From DASTPP01 sp035762175 (GTDB lineage: Bacteria > Myxococcota_A > Polyangia > Polyangiales > Polyangiaceae), in assembly GCA_035762175.1 (NCBI GenBank), contig DASTPP010000344.1:20755-84754 (forward strand): a stretch of 64,000 bases of DNA, written 5' to 3'. The translations under genes and the position numbers were made by a program. The notes under the pieces are model-generated. The model made no database searches and was not told the DNA's origin. It was given only the letters and a program-made list of their open reading frames with translations. This document shows, piece by piece, positions 18,661-26,671 of the stretch. Every line of letters begins with the position of its first letter. Within the stretch, counting starts at the first letter, position 1.

Positions 18661-19947
18661 CTACGCCGGGGGGGCGATGCCGTCGGGGCCGCCGAGCCAG
18701 AGCGAGGCGCCGTGGCGGGCGTCCCGGTACTTCTCGAGCACGGCGCGCACCTGGTCGAGCGGCAGGGCGGGCGAGAAGTTGCCGTTGGCCCCTTCCATGT
18801 CTTGGGCCATGCAGAGCGCGTTCAAGATCGCCTCTTCGGTGGCCTCGATGGCGGCGACGTAGAGGGGGTCGATGCGTTCGTCGAGCAGGAACTTCATGCG
18901 CACCTCGCGGGCGCGCGAGGTGCGCGGCACGACGTTGCCCGTCGAGAACGCCAGGATGATCTCGCCCGAGCCGTGGGCCGCGTACGAGCCCACCCGCCCG
19001 ATGCCGAGGGCCACGCGCTTGGCGAGCCGGCGCAACTGCTCGTTGAGCAGGGGCGCGTCGGTCGCGACCACGGCGATGATGCTGCCGTAGGTGCGCTTGC
19101 GCCGGCGCGTGCCCTCGTAGCGCGGGGCCAAGAGCTCGCCCACGGGCACGCCGCCCATGCGCAGGTCGGGCAGCTTGCCGAAGTTGCTCATCACCAGCAC
19201 CCCGAGGGTGTAGCCCCCGTCGCCGCGCGGCAGCTTGCGCGACGACGTGCCGATGCCCGCCTTGAAGTCGCAGGTGATCATGCCCGTGCCGCCGCCGACG
19301 TTGCCCTCGGCGACCGGGCCGGGCTTCGCCCCGCGGATGGCCTCGAGCACGTGCCGCTCGCGCACGTGGTGGCCGGCGATGTCGTTGAGCCACGAGTCGT
19401 CGCACTCGCCCACCAGCGGGATGACCACGTCGTGCTCGGAGCCGATGCCGGGGTGCTTGCTCACCATGTAGCGCACGGCGGCCTCGGAGCAGGTGCCGAC
19501 CGAGAGCGTGTTGGTGAGCAAGATGGGCGTCTCGATGAGCCCCCACTCGTCGACCTGGGTGAGCCCGGCGACCTCGCCGGCGCCGTTGAGCACGAACGCC
19601 CCGCCGACGACCCGCTCGAGGAACACGCGGTCGCCCCGGGGCAAGATCGCCGTCACGCCCGTGCGCACCGGCCCCCTGCCGACCTGCCGCCGGCCCGACC
19701 CCTCGATGATCGTGGCGTGCCCGACCCGCACCCCCTCGACGTCGGTGATGGCGTTGTACTTGCCGGTTCGGTAGCGCCCGAGCGAGACGCCGAGCTCGCG
19801 GGCGCGCACGCGCGGGCCGGGGCCCGAGGTCGGCGCCCGCCCCCCGGGCGTGCTCTTGGCCGGCTTGATGGGCAACGGCGCCTCCGGGGGCATGGAGGCC
19901 CGGCCGGGGGCTCGTACGGGGGGGCGTTCGGGGGCGTCGCGTCGCAT
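18661..19947 (-). CDS. P1 family peptidase (DmpA/BapA type N-terminal nucleophile hydrolase)
   Basis: 428 residues from ATG 19947. After a 45-residue Pro/Arg-rich preamble the P1 (S58) pattern is clear: NAITDVEGVRVGHATI, then NTLSVGTCSEAAV, GNVGGGTGMITCDFKAGIG, and the autocleavage/nucleophile region LGVLVMSNFG, where the Ser would become the N-terminal catalytic residue of the small subunit. The end includes EEAILNALCMA and GANG. Family members are aminopeptidases or beta-peptidyl aminopeptidases that remove N-terminal residues from small peptides or amides. Only one base separates it from the ligase gene upstream (TGACATG), so a peptide-bond maker and a peptide-bond breaker are co-expressed. 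Confidence 0.93.
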   Translation of the reverse strand: MRRDAPERPPVRAPGRASMPPEAPLPIKPAKSTPGGRAPTSGPGPRVRARELGVSLGRYRTGKYNAITDVEGVRVGHATIIEGSGRRQVGRGPVRTGVTAILPRGDRVFLERVVGGAFVLNGAGEVAGLTQVDEWGLIETPILLTNTLSVGTCSEAAVRYMVSKHPGIGSEHDVVIPLVGECDDSWLNDIAGHHVRERHVLEAIRGAKPGPVAEGNVGGGTGMITCDFKAGIGTSSRKLPRGDGGYTLGVLVMSNFGKLPDLRMGGVPVGELLAPRYEGTRRRKRTYGSIIAVVATDAPLLNEQLRRLAKRVALGIGRVGSYAAHGSGEIILAFSTGNVVPRTSRAREVRMKFLLDERIDPLYVAAIEATEEAILNALCMAQDMEGANGNFSPALPLDQVRAVLEKYRDARHGASLWLGGPDGIAPPA

Positions 19948-19948
19948 G

Positions 19949-21049
19949 TCACCGGGCGGCGGCCCGGCCCGCGGCCCGTTGGCGGAACCTCCGGACGGCC
20001 GGCGCCAGGATTTCGCCGATCAAGGCCCGGTAGTCCATCCCCGCGCTCTTGGCAATCAGGCACAGGTCTGACCAGTCGGGAGTCAGGCCCGGCAGCGGGT
20101 TGCACTCGATGAAGTTGACCCGCCCGCGCGCGTCGAGCCGCACGTCGATGCGCGCGACGTCGCGACAGCCGAGCGCGGCGAAGCTCGCCCGCGCCACCCG
20201 CTCGAGCTCCCGCCGCAAGAAGGGGTCGACCGCCGCGGGCGCCTCGTAGCGCACCTCGCGGCTCGCCGCCTGCTTGTGCTCGAACGAGTAGACCTTGTGC
20301 CGGCCCGCGGGCACGTCGAACACGATCTCCATCGGCGGCAAGAACTTCGGCCGGCGCTCGCCCAGCAGCGCCACGGTGAACTCGCGCCCGGGCAGGTACT
20401 CTTCGACCAGCGCCGGCTGGCGGTACTTGCCGGCGATGGCCCGGGCCAGCTCGCGCAGCCGCGCCTCGCCGTCGGCCACGCTGGTGCCCAGCACCCCCTT
20501 CGAGCTGCCCTCGGCGACCGGCTTCACGATGAGCGGAAAGCTCAGCCCCTTGGGCAGCCGCTCGTTGCCGGTGCGCATCAAGAAGAACTGCGGCGTCGGC
20601 ACCCCGGCCTGCCGCACGAGCTGCTTCGCGAGCCCCTTGTCGAGCGTCAGCGACAAGGCCGTCGGGTCGCTGCCGGTGTACTCGATGTCGAGCAGCTCGA
20701 GCAGCGCGGGCACCTGCGCCTCGCGGTTCCGACCGCGGATGCCCTCGGCGATGTTGAAGACCACGTCGACCCCGGCCGAGGCGAGCGCCGTCGGCAGATC
20801 GGGGGTGGCCTCGAGCTCGACGACCTCGTGGCCCAGAGAGGCGATCGCGCCGGCGATCGCCGCGACGGTCTCGGGCGCGTCGAACTCGGCCTCGCGGTCT
20901 TCGCCCGTCTCCTTCGGGCAGACCCGCTTGACGTTGAACGTCAGCCCCACCCGTAGCGAAGGGCCCCGGCGGGGCGGCTTGACGGCGCGGGGCGGCGGGG
21001 CGGCGAGGCGGGACGGGGCGGCCTCGCGAGGATGTTCCGGCTTCATCAT
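19949..21049 (-). CDS. D-alanine-D-alanine ligase-like ATP-grasp protein
   Basis: 366 residues from ATG 21049 (an ATG at 21046 follows at once). After a Pro/Arg-rich leader, the core VGLTFNVKR starts where Ddl proteins begin. Key pieces: VVFNIAEGIRGRNREAQVPA, YTGSDPTALSLTLDKGLAK, ATP-grasp Lys in PLIVKPVAEGSSKGV, EEYLPGREFTVALLG, and metal-binding DVRLD...NFIECNPLPGL. It would join an amino acid or peptide to another through an acyl phosphate. True Ddl proteins in the cell-wall operon are usually shorter; here it is paired with a P1 peptidase, so the product may be a special dipeptide rather than D-Ala-D-Ala (inference). Confidence 0.88.
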   Translation of the reverse strand: MMKPEHPREAAPSRLAAPPPRAVKPPRRGPSLRVGLTFNVKRVCPKETGEDREAEFDAPETVAAIAGAIASLGHEVVELEATPDLPTALASAGVDVVFNIAEGIRGRNREAQVPALLELLDIEYTGSDPTALSLTLDKGLAKQLVRQAGVPTPQFFLMRTGNERLPKGLSFPLIVKPVAEGSSKGVLGTSVADGEARLRELARAIAGKYRQPALVEEYLPGREFTVALLGERRPKFLPPMEIVFDVPAGRHKVYSFEHKQAASREVRYEAPAAVDPFLRRELERVARASFAALGCRDVARIDVRLDARGRVNFIECNPLPGLTPDWSDLCLIAKSAGMDYRALIGEILAPAVRRFRQRAAGRAAAR

Positions 21050-21317
21050 GGGTTGCGCTCGCAGAGGGGCGCACGCTCTGCGCTAAACCTTGGGCAGCTA
21101 CGCCAAGTGCCGCCGACCCCGCTCAAGCGAGCGGGCTCACCTTCTCATAAGCTCATAAAGTCACGAGGCGAGGGGCGGAACGAAAACCACACCACCCCCC
21201 TGAGACTGGCCGATTCTAGCACGCGACGGCAAGAGCCCAGAATCGCGCACGACGCGCGCCCTCAAACGAGGCCTCGCCGCCCGTCGACCGACCTGCCCCG
21301 CAGCCCACGAACGAAAC

Positions 21318-21536
21318 ATTTTAGCCCCCCATGAAGCCCCGCTCGATGGGGTGCTGCCCGAGGACGCGTCCCGCGTGCCCAAGGGGCCGGCCGCCGAGAA
21401 CCTCGCGACCGTTCGTCGCGTCGCCCTGCCCCTGGGGCGCGACACGACGACGAAGCTGAGCCTGCGCAAGCGCACGCAGCGGTCGGCGCGCGACGACGAG
21501 TACGGACAGCACTTGCTAACCCCTGGAACTTCTTGA
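21318..21536 (+). mobile_element. ISAs1-type transposase, C-terminal remnant
   Basis: In the plus frame the sequence reads LDGVLPEDASRVPKGPAAEN, LATVRRVALPLGRD, TTTKLSLRKRTQRSARDDEY and stops at TGA 21534. This parallels the conserved C-terminal end of ISAs1-family transposases (LDVxFxEDxSRIRKGxAxEN, LRRLALNLLK, KAKRxxAGWDxDYL). No start, no DDE catalytic core and no terminal repeats are present, so this is a dead fragment of about 70 codons. Confidence 0.75.
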
Positions 21537-21571
21537 TGTTCTCATGCGCTCGCCCTGCGCGAGGGGGCGGG

Positions 21572-21740
21572 CACCGAGACCGAGCTCGGCCCGACCCCCT
21601 CCGGAGGGGGGGGTACCGAAACCAAGCTCGGTCGGACCCCCTCGGGAGGGGGTGGGGGGTGAAACCAAGTTCGGCCCGACCCCCTCCGGAGGGGGGGGGT
21701 ACCGAAACCAAGCTCGGTCGGACCCCCTCCGGAGGGGGGG
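21572..21740. repeat. Four GC-rich tandem hairpin units
   Basis: Four units of about 40 bp each contain ACCGAAACCAAGCTCGG (or a close variant) followed by a hairpin CCCCCTCCGGAGGGGG with a variable G-run. The G-run lengths differ between units. It lies in the gap upstream of the 22009 gene, next to the transposase remnant. Confidence 0.85.
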
Positions 21741-21925
21741 CTCGAGGGAACGAACCTCGCGCTGCCCCTCCGTCGAAGCGAGAGAGTAGCCAGGTTCGGC
21801 CCTCGCGCGAGGGCGTCGATTTTTTTTCGACGACCCACGCAACTGGGCCCCCCCCTGGCCGAGGGGATGAACAAGAGGCCCGCGGTGCCTGCCGGCGCAC
21901 CGGGGGCCCTCGAAGCGCGCCACCC

Positions 21926-21988
21926 CAGTCACCCGTCACCCAGTCACCCAGTCACCCAGTCACCCAGTCAGCCGTCACCCGTCACCCA
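21926..21988. repeat. Short tandem repeat of 7-8 bp (GTCACCCA)
   Basis: GTCACCCA or GTCACCC is repeated about eight times, with one GTCAGCC variant, ending about 20 bp before the start of the 22009 gene. Such tracts can expand or shrink by slippage and here would lie in the promoter or leader. Confidence 0.85.
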
Positions 21989-22008
21989 ATCTACCCGGAG
22001 AGGTTCCT

Positions 22009-22824
22009 ATGATCCGTTCGTTTTCTCCCATCGATCTCGTCACCGTCCCCCGTACTTCGGCCGCTTCGGCCCTGGCGCTCGGCACCGCCCTCCTGGCCGC
22101 CGCGCGCAAAAAAGATTCGTTGCCCCAGGTGTTCGCGGCGCCGCTCGAGCAGCTCACCAAAGAACATGGCGAGCTGCGCACCTCGCGGCAGTACCAGCGC
22201 GAGGGGCGGGCCCTCGACGCGGCCGCGGCCACCGCGGCCGACCAGCAGCTCGACTCGACCTGGTCGGGCTTTCACGGCTTTCTGACGGGCTGGACGAAGC
22301 TGCCCAGCACGCCCGAAGGCGTCGCGAAGGGGCGGATGGCGCGCGAGGTGATCGAGCTGGTGTTTCCCGAGGGGCTGCGCTTTCTAAACCTGCCCTACCG
22401 CGAGCAGTGGGGCGAGTCGCAGACCCGGCTCGATCGGCTGGGCGAGCCGGCCATCGCCGAGCGCGTGAGCGCGCTCGGGGGCGAGCCCTTCGTGCGGGCC
22501 ATCGAGGCGGCGCACGCCGAGTACGGCGCGGCGCTGCACGTGACCGAGCCGGAGGCCAACCCGACGCCCCAGGTCAAGGTGCGCGAGCCGCTCGATAATT
22601 TCTGGGAGGCCGTGCGCAGCTACGCCCTGCGCGTCTCGAACTACCTCGACGAGAACAAGCACGACCCCGAGGCGCAGAAGCTCGGCTACGCCCTGCTCAA
22701 GCCGCTCGCCACCTGGAAGAGCGCCGGGGTCGGGCGCAAGGCGCAGGCGCCCGAGGCCCCTTCGGAGGACGAAGGGCCGGGCGGCGAGCCGGGCGACGAG
22801 ACCGACGATCTCGACGACGTGTGA
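22009..22824 (+). CDS. Unknown conserved-looking helical protein
   Basis: 271 residues from ATG 22009 with GGAGAGG upstream at a normal distance. The protein is largely helical and charged, with no signal or membrane segment: PIDLVTVPRTSAASALALG, GLRFLNLPYREQWGESQTRL, VREPLDNFWEAVRSYALRV, then a Pro/Glu-rich acidic tail ending DDLDDV. Codon use is that of a real gene. I do not recognise the family. Its leader is unusual: it carries a tandem GTCACCCA tract and, further up, repeated GC hairpins. Its last 128 bases overlap the tail of the convergent somatomedin-B gene. Confidence 0.7.
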   Translation: MIRSFSPIDLVTVPRTSAASALALGTALLAAARKKDSLPQVFAAPLEQLTKEHGELRTSRQYQREGRALDAAAATAADQQLDSTWSGFHGFLTGWTKLPSTPEGVAKGRMAREVIELVFPEGLRFLNLPYREQWGESQTRLDRLGEPAIAERVSALGGEPFVRAIEAAHAEYGAALHVTEPEANPTPQVKVREPLDNFWEAVRSYALRVSNYLDENKHDPEAQKLGYALLKPLATWKSAGVGRKAQAPEAPSEDEGPGGEPGDETDDLDDV

Positions 22825-23473
22825 GCGCCGGCCGGGCGGGGGCGAACGCCCCGCCCGGCCGCGCCACGGCGGGCGGGGCCGCTTCGACCCCCGCGGCCCG
22901 GCGCCCGCCCGCGAGCGCCCCCCGCGGCCCGGCGCCCGCCCGCGAGCGGAGCGCTAACGGAAAGCAGCTCTCGAAGGCGTCGTGGCAGCAGACCCCGAAC
23001 TGCCAGCAGTCGAGCGAGCAGAAGCAGCCCGACGTGGGCTGAGCGCCGCACGAGCCCTGGCAGCTACACGCCTCGAGCACGTCGGCGCAGCAGTTGCCTT
23101 GCTGGGCGCAGTCGGTCTTGCAACTACAGCCGCTCGGCGCCGTGCCGCCGCAACGGAAGCTGCCCGCGCAGCTATCGCCCGGCACACCCTCACAGATCTC
23201 GCCGTAGTCTTTGCAGCAGTTGCCGCTGACCGGGCACAAGATCGAGCAGCTACAGCCGGGCTCGCCCGGCTCTTTCGGGGGCTCGAGGCAGCGGCCCTGA
23301 CAGCTCAGCTTGTTGATGCCCGCGCTCGGCTCGAGCCCGGGCGCGTCGTCGATGGCGCCGCTGACGCCCGCACGCTCACCCGTCTCGTCGGGCGAGGGCG
23401 CCGTCGTCGCGCAGCCGGACAAAGCGGCCGCCAGGCAGAGCAGAGAGAGAGTCGACGATTTTGTCATGTTCAT
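22697..23473 (-). CDS. Cys-rich lipoprotein with three somatomedin-B-like modules
   Basis: 258 residues from ATG 23473. Lipobox ALSGC (Cys21) predicts a lipoprotein. Three Cys-rich modules of about 38 residues follow (roughly 58-172); the clearest is CQGSCGAQPTSGCFC then DCWQFGVCCHDAFESC, matching the somatomedin-B pattern with its adjacent CC pair. Such domains are disulphide knots used for protein binding and are uncommon in bacteria. After ESCF the protein becomes Arg/Ala/Pro-rich and reads antisense over the end of the 22009 gene, so these last 85 residues are doubtful. In the +1 frame a TAG follows ESCF at once (CGT TAG), and a 31-bp tandem duplication (22891-22948) lies within the tail. 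A related protein is encoded at 26672. Confidence 0.75.
   Translation of the reverse strand: MNMTKSSTLSLLCLAAALSGCATTAPSPDETGERAGVSGAIDDAPGLEPSAGINKLSCQGRCLEPPKEPGEPGCSCSILCPVSGNCCKDYGEICEGVPGDSCAGSFRCGGTAPSGCSCKTDCAQQGNCCADVLEACSCQGSCGAQPTSGCFCSLDCWQFGVCCHDAFESCFPLALRSRAGAGPRGALAGGRRAAGVEAAPPAVARPGGAFAPARPALTRRRDRRSRRPARRPALRPPKGPRAPAPCARPRRSSRWRAA
22891..22948. repeat. 27-bp near-tandem duplication, 31-bp period
   Basis: CCGCGGCCCGGCGCC followed by CGCCCGCGAGCG occurs at 22891-22917 and 22922-22948. A 31-bp period is not a multiple of three, so it shifts any reading frame that crosses it. Confidence 0.85.
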
Positions 23474-23912
23474 GAGCTTGTCCCTTCCTAAGTTTCAGAC
23501 ATCGTTGACCGATTCGAGTGCCTACGCGCGACGTGCCCGGCACAACCGGTGACCGCAGAGCGAGCGGGGGTGGGGCACACGCCGCCCGGCCCTCGGCCCC
23601 CCGCAGGTGTCGAGAAAACGACAAGGTCGAACGGCGCCCGCGCGACGGACGCGGGCGCCCGCGGGGCCGCGCCCGGGCACGGAGGGCCGACGCGGCGCGC
23701 CTTCACCGCAGCGGCCGGCCGCCCCGAACGTAGGATAGAACTCGAACGAGTCTTCTTCCAAACGAAAATGATCGTCCGGGCCTGCCATACGGAGGTAGCG
23801 ATCGGCCCGTGCCGTGTGTTCGCGGCATAGGCGCGCCGGCTCGACGCGAGCCGGGCGCCGTCGAAGCCGCGACGAGCGCCGCCATCTCAAATCGAAGGCG
23901 CGGGCGCTCGGG
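23474..23912. other. Gap upstream of the somatomedin-B gene, no gene seen
   Basis: No convincing coding frame. A locally AT-richer patch at about 23720-23830 could hold the promoter of the somatomedin-B gene or be decayed coding DNA. No repeats beyond simple GC runs were seen. Confidence 0.4.
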
Positions 23913-24890
23913 TCAGGGTGCCTTGAAAGGCCCCCGCGCGAGCCAGCCCGCGAGCGCGTCGGGGCCCTCGAGCTCCGTCGCCCCTTCCGCGGCGAGCCTT
24001 CGGTTCGCCTCGCCGAGCGGGTCGCCCGGGCGCGTGCGCAGGACGAAGAGCGGCCGGCCGAGACGCCTCGCCCAGTGGGCGGTGTAGAGGGCGCCGCTCT
24101 TCGCGCCGCCGCGCACGACGATCGTGGCGCGGGCGAGGCCGGCGACGAGGCGGTTTCGGGTGGGGAAGAAGCTCGCCCGCGGCTCGGTGCCCGGGAGCAG
24201 CTCGGACGCGAGGGCGCCGCACCCGAGGATGCGCGCGAAGAGGGCGTCGTGTCCGGGCGGGTAGACGATGTCGACGCCGCAGCCGAGCAGCGCCACCGTC
24301 AGGCCGTCCGCCTCGAGCGCGCCCTCGTGGGCCGCGGCGTCGATGCCGGCCGCGCCCCCGCTCACCACGCCGACGCCTGCGGCGGCGCACGCGCGGGCGA
24401 GGGCGCGCGCCTCGGCGAGGGCCCCGCCGTCGGCCTCGCGCGAGCCGACGATGGCGACGAGCGGGCCAGCGAGCACCTCGGGGCGGCCGCGCACGAAGAG
24501 CAGCGGCGGGGGCTCGCCGAGATCGCAGAGCGTCGCGGGGTAGCCCGGCGCCCCGGGGTACGTGACGTAGCCACCCGCGTCGAGAAAGGCCCGGGTGCGG
24601 GCGAGCCCCTCACCGAGCGTGGCCTTGGGGCGGGCGCCCTTCGGCTTGCTCACGCCACCGGCCACGCGCGCGTCGTTGGCGGCGCCCGCGCCGGCGGTCT
24701 CGCTCGCGCCACCCGCGGCGCCCGCGCCAGCGGCCTCGCCCGCAGCGCCCGCGCCGGCGGTCTCGCCCCCACCGGCCGCGGCGTCGAGCGCAGCGAGGGC
24801 GCGACGCGGGGTGAGGTGCAGGGCGAGCAGGCGCTTGAACGAAGCCGCGCCCACGCCCGGACGCCGGGAGAGCTCGAACGCGGCGAGCAC
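23913..24890 (-). CDS. dprA: DNA-processing protein DprA
   Basis: 325 residues if started at GTG 24890; GTG 25019 (overlapping the upstream gene by 37 bp) would give 368. It begins FELSRRPGVGAASFKRLL, the helix-hairpin-helix region, followed by an odd Ala/Gly insertion of about 45 residues, then the Rossmann core: GGYVTYPGAPGYPATL, IVGSREAD, GVVSGGAAGIDAAAHEGAL, GCGVDIVYPPGH and FFPTRNRLVAGLARATIVV. DprA loads RecA on incoming single-stranded DNA during natural transformation. The C-terminal winged-helix found in many homologues is absent: the frame ends soon after DALAGWL. Same strand as and 92 bp after the S37 peptidase gene, so possibly co-transcribed. Confidence 0.9.
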   Translation of the reverse strand: MLAAFELSRRPGVGAASFKRLLALHLTPRRALAALDAAAGGGETAGAGAAGEAAGAGAAGGASETAGAGAANDARVAGGVSKPKGARPKATLGEGLARTRAFLDAGGYVTYPGAPGYPATLCDLGEPPPLLFVRGRPEVLAGPLVAIVGSREADGGALAEARALARACAAAGVGVVSGGAAGIDAAAHEGALEADGLTVALLGCGVDIVYPPGHDALFARILGCGALASELLPGTEPRASFFPTRNRLVAGLARATIVVRGGAKSGALYTAHWARRLGRPLFVLRTRPGDPLGEANRRLAAEGATELEGPDALAGWLARGPFKAP

Positions 24891-24982
24891 CTCGGCGGGG
24901 TCGGGATGCTCGAGCGCGAGGGTCGCCTCGCCCGGCGCAGCGCGTTTGGGCGTACCGAGCGCGCCGCCCGGGTCGGGCCGCT

Positions 24983-26401
24983 TCAGAGCCGCCCCTCGAG
25001 GAGCCAGCGGCGCTGCCACGAGAGCGCGACCCGGTCGCGGGCGGCGGTGCGGGCGGTCGTCGCGGCTGGGGGCGTCGCCGTCACGCCGAGCCACGACGCG
25101 AGCAGGCCCAGGGCGGCCGCCTGGTCTTCGGGGCGCAGGCTCTCGATCTTCGCGCCGTGGTTGCCGCCGGGCGCGTCGAAGCGGCGCAGGTCGGGCGAGG
25201 GGCCGGGCTCGAAGGCGCCCGCCGTCCAGGGGTCGAGCTCGCCGTAGACGAAGAGAATGCGCGTCGCCTCGGTCGCGACCCAGGCCTTGATGTCGTTCAT
25301 GGCGGCGGCGTCGAAGGCCTTGGGCTCGCCGAGCGGGGGGTAGTCGGCCACGCGGTAGGTGCCGGGGTATTCGAGCAGATCGCCGAGGCCGTCCTCGAGC
25401 GGGCCGTATTGCCCGAGCTGCGTCGCGGCCTGGTAATAGTAGGGCTCGTAGTAATCGAGATAGGCGTCGCTGAAGGCCCGCGCCACGTCGGCGAGCTCGG
25501 CGGCGATGGCGACGGGGTCGCCGTCCGGGTCGGGTAGCGAGCCGCAGTCTTCGGGGCCGCCGTACTGCCAGAAGGCGAAGCGGTACTCTTGCACCGCGTG
25601 CTCGTAGGCGATCGCGAAGCCGCCGAGGCCGGCGAAGGTGTACTCGTCGCCGGCGAGCAGCGACTCGAGCGCGGGCCCGATCTCGGCCCGCCGCGTGAGC
25701 GCGGCGCGCTGCAAGGCGACGATGCGCTCGCGGCAAGTCGCCTCGCCCACCCGCTCGAGAAAGGCCGGGTAGCGCGGGTCGTCGGTGCCGTAGCTCTGCG
25801 GCGCGACGTACGCGACCGTGGCGGCGACGTCGTCGGGGTAGAAGCGGCGGTGGTAGACGGCGGTCATGCCGCCCTTGCTGGCCCCGTCCGAGAACCAGGG
25901 GCCCTGGTAAATCGGCTTGAGCGCCGCGACCACGCGGTGAACATCGTCGGCCGCCTGCCGGATGGTGAGGTAGCGCCAAGGCGGCGCGAGCCCGGGCTGG
26001 GGCCTCGAGGCGTTGAAGAAGCGGTGCTCGACGCGCAAGAGGTTGGCGCCGAAGGCCCGGGTGAGCTCGGTCTCGCCGGGCTTGTCGGCGGCGTAGGCGT
26101 AGCCCTGGGTCGAGAGCTCGAGCGGCGCGCGCTCGTCGCGGTGGGCCAAGACCAGGCGCTGCTGGAAGACGCCCGCGGCCGGGTCGGCGTGGTCGACCGG
26201 CTGCTCGAGCGAGAGCACGAACCAGCGCTGCCCGGGCGCTTCGGACGCGATCTCGGTGACCCGAAGGCCCTCGATCGCCGCGAGCCGCGCGGCGATCGAG
26301 GGCTCGCCCGGCCCCTCGTCGCCTCCGTCGCCGCAGCCCGCGAGGCCGGGGCCGAGGGCGAGAGCGAGGGCGAAGGGCGCGAGCAACGATCGGAACGCCA
26401 T
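24983..26401 (-). CDS. S37-family (PS-10 type) tripeptidyl aminopeptidase-like lipoprotein
   Basis: 472 residues from ATG 26401. Lipobox GLAGC (Cys23) predicts a lipoprotein. The S37 pattern is strong: EQPVDHADPAAGVFQQRLVL, LRVEHRFFNASRPQPG, LTIRQAADDVHRVVAALK, the nucleophile motif SDGASKGGMTAVYH, and VAYVAPQSYGTDDPRY. The catalytic acid and His would be in ELDPWTAG and GGNHGAK near the C-terminus. Streptomyces members remove tripeptides from secreted proteins. Here it would act on peptides at the cell surface or in the periplasm. Divergent from the 26672 gene with 270 bp between them. Confidence 0.9.
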   Translation of the reverse strand: MAFRSLLAPFALALALGPGLAGCGDGGDEGPGEPSIAARLAAIEGLRVTEIASEAPGQRWFVLSLEQPVDHADPAAGVFQQRLVLAHRDERAPLELSTQGYAYAADKPGETELTRAFGANLLRVEHRFFNASRPQPGLAPPWRYLTIRQAADDVHRVVAALKPIYQGPWFSDGASKGGMTAVYHRRFYPDDVAATVAYVAPQSYGTDDPRYPAFLERVGEATCRERIVALQRAALTRRAEIGPALESLLAGDEYTFAGLGGFAIAYEHAVQEYRFAFWQYGGPEDCGSLPDPDGDPVAIAAELADVARAFSDAYLDYYEPYYYQAATQLGQYGPLEDGLGDLLEYPGTYRVADYPPLGEPKAFDAAAMNDIKAWVATEATRILFVYGELDPWTAGAFEPGPSPDLRRFDAPGGNHGAKIESLRPEDQAAALGLLASWLGVTATPPAATTARTAARDRVALSWQRRWLLEGRL

Positions 26402-26671
26402 GGGCCGAGCCTCCGTGGGCGCCCGCCGAGGGGGCCACCGTTCGAACGATAGCAAACCGGGGCCGCCCTCGTGGGCGTGGGGTTTTCTTCGGCGCGCGGA
26501 GGGCTGCGCCACCTCGCCGGCGGACGACGGTGGCGACGCCGTCGCGATTGGCACACCGGCGGCAAGGTCTGGCACAACCGCCGGCGGCCCGCGGAGGCTC
26601 GGCGCGCCGGCGAAGACGCGGCGGGGCGCCGCGCGAGGCGGGTGGCACGGTCGTCGCTAAGGAGAGCGGCC

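Noticed and set aside
21572..21740. CRISPR-like array
   Set aside because: Units are direct repeats without unique spacers of constant length, and no cas genes are near.
21926..21988. Origin iterons
   Set aside because: The 7-8 bp GTCACCCA repeats are simple sequence without DnaA boxes, AT-rich region or replication genes.
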